Source: Solwaraspora sp. WMMD791 (lineage in GTDB: Bacteria > Actinomycetota > Actinomycetes > Mycobacteriales > Micromonosporaceae). Taken from it: a DNA stretch of 64,000 nt. A program made the translations under genes and the position numbers. Below are positions 21,464-33,254 of the stretch, in pieces; within the stretch, counting starts at the first letter, position 1, and every line of letters starts with the position of its first letter. The notes under the pieces were generated by a model that saw only the letters and a list, made by a program, of their open reading frames with translations, had not been told where the DNA came from and did no database searches. The stretch lies in assembly GCF_029581195.1 (NCBI RefSeq), contig NZ_CP120737.1, positions 3,821,001 through 3,885,000 on the forward strand. Direction: 5' to 3'.

Positions 21464-22795
21464 CTACCGGAGGAACCCTTCGTAGTTGCGCTGCATGAGT
21501 TGGCTCTCGATCTGCTTCACGGTCTCCAGTCCGACGCCGACCATGATGAGCACGGCGGTTCCACCGAACGGGAAGTTCACGTACTGGTCGCTGTCCAGCC
21601 AGATGAAGAAGAAGTTCGGCAGGACGGAGATGAGGCCCAGGTAGAGCGCACCCGGCAGGGTGATCCGGCTGAGGATGAAGTCGAGGTACTCGGCGGTGGG
21701 CCGGCCCGGCCGGATACCAGGGACGAAGCCACCGTACTTCTTCATGTTCTCCGCGACCTCGGTCGGGTTGAACGTGATCGACACGTAGAAGTACGTGAAG
21801 AAGATGATCATAAAGAAGTAGGTGACGATGTAGATCGGGCTGGTCGGGTTGGCCAGGTTGTTCTGGATCCAGGCCTGGACCTGACCGGGGTCGTTCGGGT
21901 CGAAGAACTGTAGCCCGAGCTGCGGCAGGTAGAGCACCGAGGAGGCGAAGATCACCGGGATGACACCGGCCTGGTTGACCTTCAGCGGGATGTAGGTGGA
22001 GGTGCCGCCGTACATCCGCCGGCCGATCATCCGCTTGGCGTACTGCACCGGGATGCGCCGCTGCGCCTGCTCGATGAAGACCACCGCGGTGATGACCACC
22101 AGCACCAGGACCAGCACCAGGGCGAACATGCCCCAGCCGTGGGTGTTCTTGATGGCCCAGCCCTCGCTGGGCAGCCGCGCCGCGATCGAGGTGAAGATCA
22201 GGACGGACATGCCGTTGCCGACGCCGCGGTCGGTGATCAGCTCGCCGAGCCACATCACCATGCCGGTGCCGGCGGTCATCGTGATGACCAGGACGCTGAG
22301 CGTCAGCCAGGTCGGCAGGCCGGTGCCGTCCGGGATGATCGGCCACTGGTCGCACATGTTGTTGAACAGCTGACCGGAGCGGGCGAGCGCGACGAAGGCC
22401 GAGGCCTGCAGGACACCCAGGCCCAGCGTCAGGTACCGGGTGTACTGGGTGATCTTCGCCTGGCCGGACTGGCCCTCCTTGCGCAGCTGCTCCAGCCGGG
22501 GGATGACCACGGTGAGCAGCTGCAGGATGATCGACGCGGTGATGTAGGGCATGATGCCCAGCGCGAAGACCGACAGCGACAGCAGCGCGCCACCGGAGAA
22601 GAGGTTCAGCAGGGTGAAGACCCCGCTGGTGTCGCTGTTCTCCATCGTGTTGATGCACTGCTGCACGTTCCCGTACGACACACCGGGGCTGGGCAGCGTG
22701 GCCCCGAGCCGGTAGATCGCGACGATGAAGACCGTGAACAGCAGCTTCTTGCGCAGGTCAGGCGTACGGAACGCACTGAGAAAGGCGGAGAGCAA
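21464..22795 (-). CDS. secY: Preprotein translocase subunit SecY
   Basis: Channel of the Sec secretion system. 443 aa with ten membrane segments; N-terminus MLSAFLSAFRTPDLRKKLLFTVFIV, the cytoplasmic loop GGTSTYIPLKVNQAGVIPVIF and the C-terminal loop with KKYGGFVPGIRPGRPT. It is separated from rplO by 235 nt, unlike the tight spacing elsewhere. That gap holds small inverted repeats (22937-22955) and may contain its own promoter for secY-adk-map. Confidence 0.98.
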   Translation of the reverse strand: MLSAFLSAFRTPDLRKKLLFTVFIVAIYRLGATLPSPGVSYGNVQQCINTMENSDTSGVFTLLNLFSGGALLSLSVFALGIMPYITASIILQLLTVVIPRLEQLRKEGQSGQAKITQYTRYLTLGLGVLQASAFVALARSGQLFNNMCDQWPIIPDGTGLPTWLTLSVLVITMTAGTGMVMWLGELITDRGVGNGMSVLIFTSIAARLPSEGWAIKNTHGWGMFALVLVLVLVVITAVVFIEQAQRRIPVQYAKRMIGRRMYGGTSTYIPLKVNQAGVIPVIFASSVLYLPQLGLQFFDPNDPGQVQAWIQNNLANPTSPIYIVTYFFMIIFFTYFYVSITFNPTEVAENMKKYGGFVPGIRPGRPTAEYLDFILSRITLPGALYLGLISVLPNFFFIWLDSDQYVNFPFGGTAVLIMVGVGLETVKQIESQLMQRNYEGFLR

Positions 22796-23030
22796 CTTCT
22801 TCCTCCTGCTGCGCGAGGCGGCCGCCGGATGTCCTGGCGGGTCGGGGTGGGTGCGGGGCGCCCGATATCCATGGCTGGCATCGGACTCTAACAGTCCGGC
22901 GTCGGTCTGGGCAGGCGTGCCCTAGAACATACACCGATCCCGATGTTAACGGGATGAAAGCTTTCCCAGTAGGCCGTGGCGCCCGTCAGTCGTGAAGAAC
23001 TGAGCGAGCGCCACGTCCAGGCTGGGGTGT

Positions 23031-23474
23031 TCAGAGCTCGGTGACCGAGCCACCAGCAGCGGTGATCTTCTCCTTGGCGGCACCGCTGAACGCGTGTGCC
23101 GACACCTGGAGCGCCACACCGCCCAGCTCGCCGCTGCCGAGGACCTTGACCGGTTGACCCTTACGGACCGCGCCCGCCTCGGTCAACTGCTCCGGACCGA
23201 CCGCTCCACCGTTGGGGAAGAGTTCAGCCAGCCGGTCCAGGTTGACCACCTGGTAGACGACCTTGAACCGGTTCTTGAAGCCCTTGAGCTTCGGCAGCCG
23301 CATGTGGATGGGCATCTGCCCACCCTCGAACGCGGCAGGGATGTTCTTCCGGGCCTTCGAGCCCTTGGTGCCCCGACCGGCCGTCTTGCCCTTGGAGCCC
23401 TCACCGCGACCCACCCGGGTCTTCGCGGTCTTGGACCCCGGCGCCGGCCGGAGGTGATGGACCTTGATCGTCAT
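23031..23474 (-). CDS. rplO: 50S ribosomal protein L15
   Basis: Large-subunit assembly protein of 147 aa. The Gly/Lys-rich N-terminus ([21 protein letters not shown]) threads through rRNA, and the C-terminal domain ends [12 protein letters not shown]. Its ATG overlaps the rpmD stop by one base (TAATG). Confidence 0.98.
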   Translation of the reverse strand: MTIKVHHLRPAPGSKTAKTRVGRGEGSKGKTAGRGTKGSKARKNIPAAFEGGQMPIHMRLPKLKGFKNRFKVVYQVVNLDRLAELFPNGGAVGPEQLTEAGAVRKGQPVKVLGSGELGGVALQVSAHAFSGAAKEKITAAGGSVTEL

Positions 23475-23656
23475 TACTCGACCTCCTCGACCTTCACGAG
23501 GTGGTTCACGGTGAAGATCATGCCCCGGATCTCGGGCCGGTCCTCCTTGACCACCACGTCGTTGATCCGCTTGAGACCGAGCGACCGCAGCGACTCACGC
23601 TGGTTGCGCTTGGTCCCGATCTCGGATCGGACCTGGGTCACCTTCAGACGTGCCAT
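23474..23656 (-). CDS. rpmD: 50S ribosomal protein L30
   Basis: A 60-aa protein, [14 protein letters not shown] at the start and [14 protein letters not shown] in the middle, the L30 signature. The start at 23656 is preferred; upstream sequence in frame is not homologous. Coupled to rplO. Confidence 0.97.
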   Translation of the reverse strand: MARLKVTQVRSEIGTKRNQRESLRSLGLKRINDVVVKEDRPEIRGMIFTVNHLVKVEEVE

Positions 23657-23684
23657 TGCAGCCGCCCTCCGTTCATTGTCGCTG

Positions 23685-24299
23685 TCACGCCCCTGCGCCC
23701 GCGCGGGAGGCGAGCATCGCGGCCGGGGCCACGTCCTCGACCGGCAGACCACGCCGGGCAGCCACCGCCTCCGGCGACTCCAGGCTCTTCAGCGCGGCCA
23801 CCGTGGCGTGCACGATGTTGATCGGGTTGGACGAGCCGAGGCTCTTGGAGAGCACGTCGTGGATGCCCGCACACTCCAGCACCGCACGCACCGGTCCACC
23901 CGCGATGACACCCGTACCGGCACTGGCCGGCTTCAGCAGGACCACGCCGGCGGCGTCCTCACCCTGCACCGGGTGCGGGATCGACGCGGCGATCCGGGGC
24001 ACCTTGAAGAAGTGCTTCTTGGCCTCCTCGACACCCTTGGCGATCGCCGCGGGCACCTCCTTGGCCTTGCCGTAGCCCACGCCGACCGTGCCGTCGCCGT
24101 CGCCCACGATCACCAGGGCGGTGAAGCTGAACCGCCGACCACCCTTGACGACCTTGGCGACCCGGTTGATCGCGACGACCCGCTCCAGGTGTGGGGTCTT
24201 CTCGACGGGCGCGTTGCCGCGACCGCCCTCACGGCGGTTGTCGCGGCGACCACCTTCGCTGCCACCGGACCCGCCGCCACGACGCTGTTGACCTGGCAT
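23685..24299 (-). CDS. rpsE: 30S ribosomal protein S5
   Basis: Decoding-fidelity protein of 204 aa. The double-stranded-RNA-binding-like domain begins with [22 protein letters not shown]; the second domain includes [15 protein letters not shown]. The N-terminus has a ~35-residue Gly/Arg-rich extension ([19 protein letters not shown]) of the kind seen in actinobacteria. It is longer than E. coli S5 (167 aa) for this reason. Confidence 0.98.
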   Translation of the reverse strand: MPGQQRRGGGSGGSEGGRRDNRREGGRGNAPVEKTPHLERVVAINRVAKVVKGGRRFSFTALVIVGDGDGTVGVGYGKAKEVPAAIAKGVEEAKKHFFKVPRIAASIPHPVQGEDAAGVVLLKPASAGTGVIAGGPVRAVLECAGIHDVLSKSLGSSNPINIVHATVAALKSLESPEAVAARRGLPVEDVAPAAMLASRAGAGA

Positions 24300-24371
24300 C
24301 AGCAGTCTTCCTTCCTACTCGTGACGGGGTTTGCTTCGATTCGACTCGTCTGCACACGCATCAGACGGCCG

Positions 24372-24767
24372 TCAGAACTCGAGTCCGGCTTCGCGGGCGG
24401 CGTCGGCCAGCGCGGCGATCCGCCCCGCGTACCGGTTGCCCCCACGGTCGAACACGACCTTGGAAACGCCTGCCGCCTTGGCCCGCTCGGCGAGCAGCGC
24501 GCCCACCTTGCCGGCCAGCTCGCTCTTGGCACCGGCGGTGCCACGCAGCGACGCGTCCATCGTCGATGCCGACACCAGGGTGTGGCCCAAGGTGTCGTCG
24601 ACGATCTGGGCGACGATGTGCTTCAGGGAACGGGTGACCACCAGGCGGGGCCGCTGGGCGGTCCCACTGACGCTCTTGCGGACCCGGAAGTGCCGGCGCG
24701 CCCGCCCGATGGCGCGCCGCGCGGAGACGCTGCCGCCCGCCCGGCGCTTCAGCAGTGTGGCGCTCAC
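24372..24767 (-). CDS. rplR: 50S ribosomal protein L18
   Basis: 131 aa, binds 5S rRNA together with L5 and L25. Basic N-terminus [20 protein letters not shown] and the signatures [19 protein letters not shown] and [20 protein letters not shown]. Its start overlaps the rplF stop (ATGA). Confidence 0.98.
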   Translation of the reverse strand: MSATLLKRRAGGSVSARRAIGRARRHFRVRKSVSGTAQRPRLVVTRSLKHIVAQIVDDTLGHTLVSASTMDASLRGTAGAKSELAGKVGALLAERAKAAGVSKVVFDRGGNRYAGRIAALADAAREAGLEF

Positions 24768-25306
24768 TTCTTACCTGCCTTTCCGGCCTTACGGCGGATG
24801 ACCTCGCCCTGGTACTTCACGCCCTTGCCCTTGTACGGCTCCGGCGGACGGATCTTCCGGATGTTGGCGGCCACCTCGCCGACCTGCCACTTGTTGATCC
24901 CGGCCACGTGGAACAGCGTCGGCCGCTCCACGGTGAAGGTGATCCCTTCCGGGGCCTGCACCAGCACCGGGTGCGAGAACCCGAGCGCGAACTCGAGGTC
25001 CTTGCCCTTGGCGGTGACCCGGTAACCCGTACCGGCGATCTCCAAGGTCTTGCGGTAGCCGTCGGTCACCCCGACGATCATGTTCGCCACCAGCGTGCGG
25101 CTCAGGCCGTGCAGCTCCTTGGCCCGACGCTCGTCGTTGGCACGGGAGATCTGCAGCTGGCCGTCCTCGCTGCGGTCGACCGTGATCAGCTCGGGCAGCA
25201 CGTGGGCGAGCTCGCCCTTGGGCCCCTTCACCGTGACGGTCTGGCCGTCGATCTTGACATCGACGCCGGATGGCACCGGGATCGACTTACGTCCAATACG
25301 CGACAT
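24764..25306 (-). CDS. rplF: 50S ribosomal protein L6
   Basis: 180-aa protein of the factor-binding region. It starts [19 protein letters not shown] and has the C-terminal signature [19 protein letters not shown], which is diagnostic for L6. Confidence 0.98.
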   Translation of the reverse strand: MSRIGRKSIPVPSGVDVKIDGQTVTVKGPKGELAHVLPELITVDRSEDGQLQISRANDERRAKELHGLSRTLVANMIVGVTDGYRKTLEIAGTGYRVTAKGKDLEFALGFSHPVLVQAPEGITFTVERPTLFHVAGINKWQVGEVAANIRKIRPPEPYKGKGVKYQGEVIRRKAGKAGKK

Positions 25307-25323
25307 TGTTACCAGTCTCCCGA

Positions 25324-25731
25324 TTACCAGACGAAGGCGAGGACTTCCCCGCCAACGCTCCGCTTACGGGCCTGCCGGTCGGTGAGCAGTCCCTGGGACG
25401 TCGAAATGATCGCCACGCCCAGGCCACCGAGCACCCGCGGCAGCTCGTCCGACTTGGCGTACACCCGCAGACCCGGCTTGGACACGCGCTTGATCCCGGC
25501 GAGGCTGCGCTCCCGGTTCTGGCCGTACTTCAAATCGACCACCAGCCGCCGGCCGACGGCGCCCTCGGCGGGCTCCTCGACCTGCCAGGTCGAGATGTAA
25601 CCCTCGGCCTTGAGGACCTCGGCGATGTTCGCCTTGATCTTCGAGTACGGCATCGTCACCCGGTCGTGGTACGCCTGGTTGGCGTTGCGCAGACGGGTCA
25701 GCATGTCTGCGATCGGGTCGGTCATCGTCAT
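25324..25731 (-). CDS. rpsH: 30S ribosomal protein S8
   Basis: 135-aa 16S-binding protein, starting [19 protein letters not shown]; the C-terminal signature [20 protein letters not shown] is present. The ATG at 25731 was taken because an AAAGG site lies ~13 nt ahead; an in-frame TTG at 25743 would sit directly on that site. S8 is the translational repressor of the spc operon in other bacteria. Confidence 0.97.
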   Translation of the reverse strand: MTMTDPIADMLTRLRNANQAYHDRVTMPYSKIKANIAEVLKAEGYISTWQVEEPAEGAVGRRLVVDLKYGQNRERSLAGIKRVSKPGLRVYAKSDELPRVLGGLGVAIISTSQGLLTDRQARKRSVGGEVLAFVW

Positions 25732-25808
25732 GGGTCTCGTCAACCTTTCTCGCCGGGGTTCCCGACGGCTGTGCCGTCGGGCCTACGGCGAAGACCTGTC
25801 AAGGTGGG

Positions 25809-25994
25809 TTACCAGGAAGCCTTGGACACGCCGGGCAGCTCACCGCGGTGCGCCATCTCCCGGATGCACACCCGGCAGAGGCCGAACTTGCGGTACACCG
25901 CCTTCGGGCGTCCGCACCGCTGGCAACGGGTGTACGCGCGTACCGAGAACTTCGGCTTCGCGGCGGCCTTGATGATCAGCGCCTTCTTGGCCAT
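25809..25994 (-). CDS. rpsZ: 30S ribosomal protein S14, type Z
   Basis: A 61-aa zinc-binding S14: Cys24, Cys27, Cys40 and Cys43 ([19 protein letters not shown]). It is the normal spc-operon S14. Many actinobacteria carry in addition a longer zinc-free rpsN elsewhere under zinc control; none is in this window. Confidence 0.97.
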   Translation of the reverse strand: MAKKALIIKAAAKPKFSVRAYTRCQRCGRPKAVYRKFGLCRVCIREMAHRGELPGVSKASW

Positions 25995-25997
25995 TGC

Positions 25998-26567
25998 TCA
26001 GTTCTCCTTGAACGGGAAGCCCAGGAGCTTGAGCAGCGCCCGGCCCTCGTCGTCGGTCTTGGCGGTGGTCACCACGGTGATGTCCATGCCCCGGGTGCGA
26101 TCGATCCGGTCCTGGTCGATCTCGTGGAACACCGACTGCTCGGTGAGCCCGAACGTGTAGTTGCCGTGCCCGTCGAGCTTGCGGCCGTCGAGCCCGCGGA
26201 AGTCACGGATACGCGGCAGCGCGATGGACAGCAGCCGGTCCAGGAACTCCCACATCCGGTCGCCCCGCAGCGTGACCTTGGCGCCGATCGGCATGCCCTC
26301 GCGGAGCTTGAACTGCGCGATGGACTTGGTGGCCCGCCGGACCTGCGGCTTCTGTCCGGTGATCGTGGCCAGGTCGCGGACGGCGCCATCGATCAGCTTG
26401 GCGTCCCGGGCCGCCTCACCGACGCCCATGTTCACCACGATCTTGACGAGCCCGGGAACCTGCATCGGGTTGCCGTACTGGAACTGCTCACGCAGCTGCG
26501 CGGCGATCTCCTCGCGGTACCGCTGCTTGAGGCGCGGTGCCGGCCTGGTCTGGGTAGCGGTGGTCAT
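25998..26567 (-). CDS. rplE: 50S ribosomal protein L5
   Basis: 189-aa protein that binds 5S rRNA and contacts the P-site tRNA and S13. Signatures include [18 protein letters not shown] and [15 protein letters not shown]. The ATG at 26567 overlaps the rplX stop (ATGA); a GTG directly before it is less likely. Confidence 0.98.
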   Translation of the reverse strand: MTTATQTRPAPRLKQRYREEIAAQLREQFQYGNPMQVPGLVKIVVNMGVGEAARDAKLIDGAVRDLATITGQKPQVRRATKSIAQFKLREGMPIGAKVTLRGDRMWEFLDRLLSIALPRIRDFRGLDGRKLDGHGNYTFGLTEQSVFHEIDQDRIDRTRGMDITVVTTAKTDDEGRALLKLLGFPFKEN

Positions 26568-26881
26568 CACAGGTCCTTACCGTTGCTACGCGCGATCCGG
26601 ACCTTCTGGCCGCTGTCGTCGACGCGGTACCCGACCCGGGTCGGCTTGCCGTCGGAGTCGAGCACCTGCACGTTCGAGACGTGGATCGGGGCTTCCTGAG
26701 TGACGATGCCACCGGACTTGCCGCCGCGCTGGGTGGTCTGGATGCGGGTGTGCTTCTTGATCCGGTTCACGCCTTCGACGAGGACCTTGTCCTGCCGCGG
26801 GTAGGCCGCGATGACCTTGCCCTTGGCACCCTTGTCCTTACCGGCGATGACGACGACCGTGTCGCCCTTCTTCACCTTCAC
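26567..26881 (-). CDS. rplX: 50S ribosomal protein L24
   Basis: Assembly initiator of 104 aa. N-terminal KOW motif ([20 protein letters not shown]), then [12 protein letters not shown]. It follows rplN by 3 nt and is coupled to rplE. Confidence 0.98.
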   Translation of the reverse strand: MKVKKGDTVVVIAGKDKGAKGKVIAAYPRQDKVLVEGVNRIKKHTRIQTTQRGGKSGGIVTQEAPIHVSNVQVLDSDGKPTRVGYRVDDSGQKVRIARSNGKDL

Positions 26882-26884
26882 GGT

Positions 26885-27253
26885 CTACAGCACCTCCGGC
26901 GCCAAAGAAATGATCTTCATGAACCGCTTGTCCCGCAGCTCACGACCGACCGGGCCGAAGATGCGGGTACCGCGCGGGTCCCCACCGTCCTTGATGATGA
27001 CGGCAGCGTTCTCGTCGAAGCGGATGTACGACCCGTCCGGCCGCCGCTTCTCCTTCGCGGTCCGGACGACGACGGCCTTGACCACGTCGCCCTTCTTCAC
27101 ACCGGCGCCGGGGATCGCGTCCTTGACCGTCCCGACGATCACGTCACCGATGCCTGCGTAGCGCCGACCGGAGCCGCCGAGAACGCGGATGCACAGGATC
27201 TCCCGGGCACCCGTGTTGTCGGCGACACGCAGTCGCGACTCCTGCTGGATCAC
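26885..27253 (-). CDS. rplN: 50S ribosomal protein L14
   Basis: 122-aa intersubunit-bridge protein, beginning [20 protein letters not shown], with the signature [19 protein letters not shown]. It is separated from rpsQ by 133 nt, a wider gap than the rest of the cluster. Confidence 0.98.
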   Translation of the reverse strand: MIQQESRLRVADNTGAREILCIRVLGGSGRRYAGIGDVIVGTVKDAIPGAGVKKGDVVKAVVVRTAKEKRRPDGSYIRFDENAAVIIKDGGDPRGTRIFGPVGRELRDKRFMKIISLAPEVL

Positions 27254-27386
27254 GTCTATCTCCTATGTCTGCCAGTCCTCCGGTCTCCCGGAGCTTGGAA
27301 GAACCTGGTCCGCGCGACGCGCGGGCTGCCATCCGGACCCGATCGACCGCCTCCGCCGCCGGTGGGCGGCGGACGCGGTCGTTCGG

Positions 27387-27677
27387 CTACTTCGCCTTTT
27401 CGAGGATCTCCACGACGCGCCAGCGCTTGGTGGCCGACAGCGGGCGGGTCTCCATCAGCAGCACCCGGTCACCGATGCCACACGCGTTCTGCTCGTCGTG
27501 CGCCTTCAGCTTGCTGGTACGGCGCATGACCTTGCCGTACAGCCGGTGCTTGACCCGGTCCTCGACCTCGACGACGACGGTCTTTTCCATCTTGTCGCTG
27601 ACCACGAGCCCTTCCCGCACCTTGCGGCGCGGCCGGGCCACGGTCGTGCCCTGCTCGGGGGCGGTGTTCTCACTCAT
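27387..27677 (-). CDS. rpsQ: 30S ribosomal protein S17
   Basis: 96-aa OB-fold 16S-binding protein; signatures [39 protein letters not shown] and [20 protein letters not shown]. The start overlaps the rpmC stop (ATGA). Confidence 0.98.
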   Translation of the reverse strand: MSENTAPEQGTTVARPRRKVREGLVVSDKMEKTVVVEVEDRVKHRLYGKVMRRTSKLKAHDEQNACGIGDRVLLMETRPLSATKRWRVVEILEKAK

Positions 27678-27910
27678 GATGCAGCCACCTCAGTCGGCGC
27701 GGCGGAGAGTCCCAACTCACGCTCACGCATGATCGTGTAGATCCGGGCAATCTCCCGACGGATGACCTGCAGCCGACGGTTGTTGTCCAGCTGACCGGTC
27801 GCGGCCTGCACGCGGAGGTTGAACAGCTCCGCCTTGGCCTCCCGCAGCTTCGTGACCAGCTCCTCTTCGGAGAGTTCACGCAGCTCGGCGGCCGGAACGC
27901 CCGCTGCCAT
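27674..27910 (-). CDS. rpmC: 50S ribosomal protein L29
   Basis: 78-aa helical-hairpin protein near the exit tunnel, docking site region for trigger factor and SRP. Signature [21 protein letters not shown], followed by [15 protein letters not shown]. Its start is shared with the rplP stop. Confidence 0.97.
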   Translation of the reverse strand: MAAGVPAAELRELSEEELVTKLREAKAELFNLRVQAATGQLDNNRRLQVIRREIARIYTIMRERELGLSAAPTEVAAS

Positions 27911-28335
27911 CAGCTTTCACCCACTTCGCGCGTCACGATGCGGCACTTCATCGGGAGCTTGTGAATCGCACGACGCATCGCCTCACGCGCGATCTGCTCG
28001 TTCGGGAAGGACATCTCGAAGAGCACCCGTCCCGGCTTGATGTTGGCGACCCACCACTCGGGCGAGCCCTTACCGGAGCCCATCCGGGTCTCGGCCGGCT
28101 TCTTGGTCAGCGCCTGGTCCGGGAAGACCGTGATCCAGACCTTGCCGCCACGCTTGATGTGGCGGGTCATGGCGATACGGGCCGACTCGATCTGCCGGTT
28201 GGTCACGTACGCCGGCTCGAGCGCCTGGATACCGAACTCGCCGAACACCACCCGGGTACCGCCCTTGGCGGCGCCAGTACGGCTCGGGTGATGCGGCTTG
28301 CGGAAGCCCTTCGGGGGCTTGCGCGGGATCAGCAT
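27910..28335 (-). CDS. rplP: 50S ribosomal protein L16
   Basis: 141-aa protein close to the peptidyl transferase centre and the A-site tRNA. It begins [16 protein letters not shown] and has the signatures [20 protein letters not shown] and [14 protein letters not shown]. Confidence 0.98.
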   Translation of the reverse strand: MLIPRKPPKGFRKPHHPSRTGAAKGGTRVVFGEFGIQALEPAYVTNRQIESARIAMTRHIKRGGKVWITVFPDQALTKKPAETRMGSGKGSPEWWVANIKPGRVLFEMSFPNEQIAREAMRRAIHKLPMKCRIVTREVGES

Positions 28336-28338
28336 CTG

Positions 28339-29205
28339 TCAGCCCTCCTGCGCTGAGCTGTCCGCTCCGGCCGCAGCGGCCGGAGTGGCCGGCGCGGCGT
28401 CAGCCGGCGCGGCACTGCTGGTGGTGGTCGACGGCCCGCCGGAGATCTCGGCGGCGGCCGCCCGGCCGGCCTCGGTTCCACCGGCGGTCGTGCCGCTGGA
28501 ACCGGAACGGCCACGGCGCGGCCGGTCCGGCCGGTCACGGCGGGGCCGGCTCGGCGCCTCGGCCGGGGCCTCCCGGCCCGCGACCGCGTCACCCTTGTAG
28601 ATCCAGACCTTGACGCCGATCCGACCGAAGGTGGTACGGGCCTCGAAGAAGCCGTACTCGATGTTGGCGCGCAGCGTGTGCAGCGGCACCCGACCCTCAC
28701 GGTAGAACTCGGTACGGCTCATCTCGGCACCGCCGAGGCGGCCGGAGACCTGCACCCGGATGCCCTTGACGATCGGGTTCTTCATCGCCGACTGCATGGC
28801 CTTGCGCATCGCCCGACGGAAGCTGACCCGGCTGGCGAGCTGCTCGGCCACCCCTTGGGCGACCAGCTGCGCATCCGACTCCGGGCTCTTCACCTCAAGG
28901 ATGTTGAGCTGGACCTGCTTGCCGGTGAGCTTCTCCAGGTTGCCCCGGATCCGGTCCGCCTCGGCGCCCTTACGGCCGATGACGATGCCCGGACGGGCGG
29001 TGTGGATGTCGACCCGGACCCGGTCCCGGGTCCGCTCGATGTCCACCTTGGAGATACCGGCCCGCTCCAGACCCTTGGACATCATCCGCCGGATCTTGAC
29101 GTCCTCGGCGATGTAGTCCTTGTAGAGCTTGTCCGCGTACCAGCGCGACTTCCAGTCGGTCGAGATGCCGAGCCGGAACCCGTGCGGGTGAACTTTCTGA
29201 CCCAT
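28339..29205 (-). CDS. rpsC: 30S ribosomal protein S3
   Basis: mRNA-entry protein. Residues 1-~210 match S3: [20 protein letters not shown], a KH domain with the GRKG loop, and [16 protein letters not shown]. The 288-aa length includes a ~75-residue C-terminal tail, first Arg/Pro-rich and then Ala/Ser/Thr-rich, absent from E. coli S3 (233 aa). The start shares a base with the rplV stop. Confidence 0.98.
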   Translation of the reverse strand: MGQKVHPHGFRLGISTDWKSRWYADKLYKDYIAEDVKIRRMMSKGLERAGISKVDIERTRDRVRVDIHTARPGIVIGRKGAEADRIRGNLEKLTGKQVQLNILEVKSPESDAQLVAQGVAEQLASRVSFRRAMRKAMQSAMKNPIVKGIRVQVSGRLGGAEMSRTEFYREGRVPLHTLRANIEYGFFEARTTFGRIGVKVWIYKGDAVAGREAPAEAPSRPRRDRPDRPRRGRSGSSGTTAGGTEAGRAAAAEISGGPSTTTSSAAPADAAPATPAAAAGADSSAQEG

Positions 29206-29723
29206 TACTCGGCACCCTCCGTGCTGCTCTGCTGGCCGCCGGCCGGCTCGTTCGCCGACGCGCTCTGCGCCGTGGTCTCCTGCTCGGCCGCGGCCGGCTG
29301 AGCCTTCTTCGCCGCCTTCGCCGGCTGGGCCTTGCCCGCCCGACGCGCCGGCGTCGCCGGGGCGACGGCCTCCACCGCGACGGTGATGTGGCAGGTCCGC
29401 TTGCGGATCCGGTACGCCCGGCCCTGCGCCCGCGGCCGGAACCGCTTCAGCGTCGGACCCTCGTCCACGAACGCCTCGCTGACCAGCAGGGCATCGGGGT
29501 CCAGCTGCTCGTTGTTCTCCGCGTTGGCGATCGCGCTGGCCAGGACCTTGTACACCTGCTCACTTGCCGCCTGCGGCGCGAACTGCAGGACGGTGAGCGC
29601 CTCCTTCGCGGGCAGACCGCGGACGAGGTCGACCACCCGACGCGCCTTCATCGGCGAGATGCGCACGTACCGCGCAACCGCCCGCGCGCCCGGAAGCACC
29701 GGAGCGTCGCCCTTTACTGGCAT
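29205..29723 (-). CDS. rplV: 50S ribosomal protein L22
   Basis: Exit-tunnel protein that contacts all domains of 23S rRNA. The core (to about residue 125) has [20 protein letters not shown] and [15 protein letters not shown]. Full length is 172 aa because of an Ala/Lys then Ala/Gln/Ser-rich C-terminal tail; E. coli L22 is 110 aa. Macrolide-relevant loop sequence looks ordinary. Confidence 0.98.
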   Translation of the reverse strand: MPVKGDAPVLPGARAVARYVRISPMKARRVVDLVRGLPAKEALTVLQFAPQAASEQVYKVLASAIANAENNEQLDPDALLVSEAFVDEGPTLKRFRPRAQGRAYRIRKRTCHITVAVEAVAPATPARRAGKAQPAKAAKKAQPAAAEQETTAQSASANEPAGGQQSSTEGAE

Positions 29724-29760
29724 CGCTGTAACCCCTTGATCCTCTATCCGTGCCCGCGAC

Positions 29761-30042
29761 TCAGCGCCGACGGCTCTTGCGGTCGTCCTTCTCGTGACCC
29801 TTGAAGGTGCGGGTCAGGGCAAACTCGCCGAGCTTGTGCCCGACCATCGACTCGGTGACGAACACCGGGACGTGCTTGCGCCCGTCGTGCACGGCGATCG
29901 TGTGCCCGAGCATCTCCGGGGTGATCGTCGAGCGCCGCGACCAGGTCTTGATGACGTTCTTCGAGCCCTTGTCGTTCTGCGTCTCCACCTTCTTCATCAG
30001 GTGGTCGTCGACGAACGGGCCCTTCTTCAGGCTGCGAGGCAT
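29761..30042 (-). CDS. rpsS: 30S ribosomal protein S19
   Basis: 93-aa head protein, [19 protein letters not shown] at the start and the signature [20 protein letters not shown] then [17 protein letters not shown]. Confidence 0.98.
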   Translation of the reverse strand: MPRSLKKGPFVDDHLMKKVETQNDKGSKNVIKTWSRRSTITPEMLGHTIAVHDGRKHVPVFVTESMVGHKLGEFALTRTFKGHEKDDRKSRRR

Positions 30043-30059
30043 GTTGTCCCAGACTCCTT

Positions 30060-30899
<840 letters not shown>

Positions 30900-30911
30900 T
30901 GTCTACACCCC

Positions 30912-31214
30912 TCAGCTGACCGGGCCGCCGAAGGCCTCGATACGGTCACCGTCAGCCAGCTTCACCATCGCCCGCTTGGTCGCCTTGCGCTGACCGAAAC
31001 CGGTACGGGTCCGCTTACGCTTGCCCTCGCGGTTGAGCGTGTTCACGGTCAGCACCCGGACGTCGAAAATCTGCTGGATAGCGATCTTGATCTGGGTCTT
31101 GTTCGCGTCCGGGTGGACCAGGAACGTGTACCAGTTCCGGTTCAGCTCGGCGTAGCTCTTCTCCGAGACCACCGGCGCCACGATGATGTCGCGCGGGTCG
31201 GCAATCGTGCTCAC
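30912..31214 (-). CDS. rplW: 50S ribosomal protein L23
   Basis: 100-aa exit-tunnel rim protein, docking site for trigger factor and SRP. Signatures [20 protein letters not shown] and [17 protein letters not shown]. The start overlaps the rplD stop. Confidence 0.97.
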   Translation of the reverse strand: MSTIADPRDIIVAPVVSEKSYAELNRNWYTFLVHPDANKTQIKIAIQQIFDVRVLTVNTLNREGKRKRTRTGFGQRKATKRAMVKLADGDRIEAFGGPVS

Positions 31215-31870
31215 TTGTCGCCCTCCTCGGTCTGCGCCGGCGTGCCCAGGAACTGGTCGAGGGCCTCCTTGGTGAAGACCACGTCGTCGGCGACCAGCAC
31301 GTCGTAGGTGTTGAGCTGGCCCACCTCGATGAGGTGCACGAGCGGCGAGCTGTTGCGCAGGTTCCGCAGCGACAGCCAGTTGAGCTCGTCGGTCGCGCTG
31401 AGCACGACCAGCACCCGCTTGGCTGAGCTGACCTTGCGCAGGGTGGCGAGCGCCGCCTTGGTCGACGGGGTCTCGCCACCGACGAACGCCTCGACGACGT
31501 GCACCTGGCCGGCCCGCGCCCGGTCGGAGAGGGCACCGCGCAGCGCGGCCGCCTTCATCTTCTTCGGGGTGCGCTGGCTGTAGTCACGCGGCACCGGGCC
31601 GTGCACCACGCCACCGCCGGCGAACTGCGGGGCCCGGATCGAGCCCTGCCGGGCCCGGCCGGTGCCCTTCTGCTTGTACGGCTTCTTGCCGCCGCCGGCG
31701 ACCTCGCCCCGGGTCTTGGTCTTGTGCGTGCCCTGCCGCGCGGCGGCGAGCTGGGCGACGACGACCTGGTGCATCAGGGCGATGTTGGCCTGTACGTCGA
31801 AGACCTCGCCGGGCAGGTCGACGGTGCCGCTCTTGGCGCCCTCGGCGTTGATCACGTCAACGGTGGTCAT
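31211..31870 (-). CDS. rplD: 50S ribosomal protein L4
   Basis: 219-aa protein whose extended loop ([20 protein letters not shown]) lines the exit tunnel. In E. coli L4 also represses the S10 operon; whether this holds here is not known. The start overlaps the rplC stop (ATGA). Confidence 0.98.
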   Translation of the reverse strand: MTTVDVINAEGAKSGTVDLPGEVFDVQANIALMHQVVVAQLAAARQGTHKTKTRGEVAGGGKKPYKQKGTGRARQGSIRAPQFAGGGVVHGPVPRDYSQRTPKKMKAAALRGALSDRARAGQVHVVEAFVGGETPSTKAALATLRKVSSAKRVLVVLSATDELNWLSLRNLRNSSPLVHLIEVGQLNTYDVLVADDVVFTKEALDQFLGTPAQTEEGDK

Positions 31871-32532
31871 TTGGCGACACCGCCCTTCTTCGCCTGTGCC
31901 TTCGCCGCGCTGCGGACCAGGATCAACGCGCCGGCCGGGCCCGGGATCGCTCCCTTGACCAGCAGCAGGTTGTTCTCCGGGTCGACCGCCTGCACGGTGA
32001 GGTTCTGCACGGTGTAGCGCACGCTGCCCATGCGGCCGGCCATCCGGACGCCCTTGAAAACGCGACCGGGGGTCGCGCAGGCGCCGATCGAGCCGGGCGA
32101 GCGGTGCTTGCGCTCGACACCGTGGCTGGCCCGCAGGCCGTGGAAGCCGTGCCGCTTCATGACGCCGGCGAAGCCCTTGCCCTTGGTCCGGCCGGTCACG
32201 TCGATACGAGCACCCGGCTCGAACGTCTCGACGGTGACCTCCTGACCCAGCTCGTACTCGCTGGCGTCAGTGGTGCGCAGCTCGACGATGTGCCGCCGCG
32301 GTGCCACGCCGGACTTGGCGAAGTGGCCGGATTCCGGCTTGTTCACCTTGCGCGGGTCGATCGCGCCGAACGCGAGCTGGACCGCGGCGTAGCCGTCCTT
32401 GTCGGCGGTACGCACCTGGGTCACCACACACGGGCCGGCCTGCACCACCGTCACCGGGACGACCCGGTTGTTGTCCCAGACCTGGGTCATGCCGAGCTTG
32501 GCGCCCAGGATGCCCTTCACTTGCCTGTCCAT
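31867..32532 (-). CDS. rplC: 50S ribosomal protein L3
   Basis: 221-aa assembly initiator near the peptidyl transferase centre. Signatures: [15 protein letters not shown] at the start, and the loop [19 protein letters not shown], with [20 protein letters not shown]. Confidence 0.98.
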   Translation of the reverse strand: MDRQVKGILGAKLGMTQVWDNNRVVPVTVVQAGPCVVTQVRTADKDGYAAVQLAFGAIDPRKVNKPESGHFAKSGVAPRRHIVELRTTDASEYELGQEVTVETFEPGARIDVTGRTKGKGFAGVMKRHGFHGLRASHGVERKHRSPGSIGACATPGRVFKGVRMAGRMGSVRYTVQNLTVQAVDPENNLLLVKGAIPGPAGALILVRSAAKAQAKKGGVAK

Positions 32533-32542
32533 TGTCCGGTCC

Positions 32543-32851
32543 CTACAGCTTGATCTCGATGTCGACGCCAGCCGGCAGGTCGAGGCGCATCAGCGAATCG
32601 ACCGTCTTCGGGGTCGGGTCGATGATGTCGATCAGACGCTTGTGTGTGCGCATCTCGAAGTGCTCGCGCGAGTCCTTGTACTTGTGCGGCGAACGGATGA
32701 CGCAGAAACGGTTGATCTCAGTGGGCAGCGGCACCGGGCCTGCGACCTGAGCGCCGGTGCGCGTCACCGTCTCGACGATCTTCCGCGCCGAGGAGTCCAC
32801 GACCTCGTGGTCATAGGCCTTGAGCCGGATGCGGATCTTTTGTCCCGCCAT
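32543..32851 (-). CDS. rpsJ: 30S ribosomal protein S10
   Basis: 102-aa first protein of the S10 operon, also the NusE transcription antitermination factor. Begins [19 protein letters not shown] and contains [20 protein letters not shown]. The ATG at 32851 gives the standard length; upstream sequence in frame is not homologous. Confidence 0.98.
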
Positions 32852-33254
32852 GGTGGCTTCTGTTCCTTCTCTCTCCGCCCGCAATGGAGCCCGCTCGCCG
32901 AGCGGATGCCGCCGGTCGGACCCCGGCGCTGCCGTTTCTTCTCGTGTCCGACCCCCGCGGTCGGGCGTGTCGCAACCGCTGGCCAGGCTCCGCCCCGGGA
33001 CTCCGGAACGATCTGGGCCATGCGGCGGCATACCCTGCCGCTGAGGCCGTGAGCACCGGGCCAGGTCGACCACGTCGACACCCCCACGACGACACGACGA
33101 CGAGCGACGCTGTCGAGCGGGTGCGACGCCGTGGCGGATCTGCCCCGGACGCCGTGCGAGGGTGGCTGACTGCCGGGCAGCCAGCCACCCTACGCGGACG
33201 CAACCTGACTAGTATGCCGTACCGGAGTACGACAAGGCCAATCGGGTTACCAGT
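32852..33254. other. Non-coding region between tuf and rpsJ
   Basis: 403 bp without a gene. On the minus strand a TACTAG -10-like box preceded by TTGTCG occurs near 33209-33235, but the 15-nt spacing is poor. No strong terminator hairpin was seen after tuf. The S10 operon promoter and leader must lie here if the two units are separate. Confidence 0.4.

Noticed and set aside
19676-21913. Plus-strand open frame of ~745 codons opposite map, adk and secY
   Set aside because: Composition is that of an antisense shadow, and the minus-strand genes are unambiguous.
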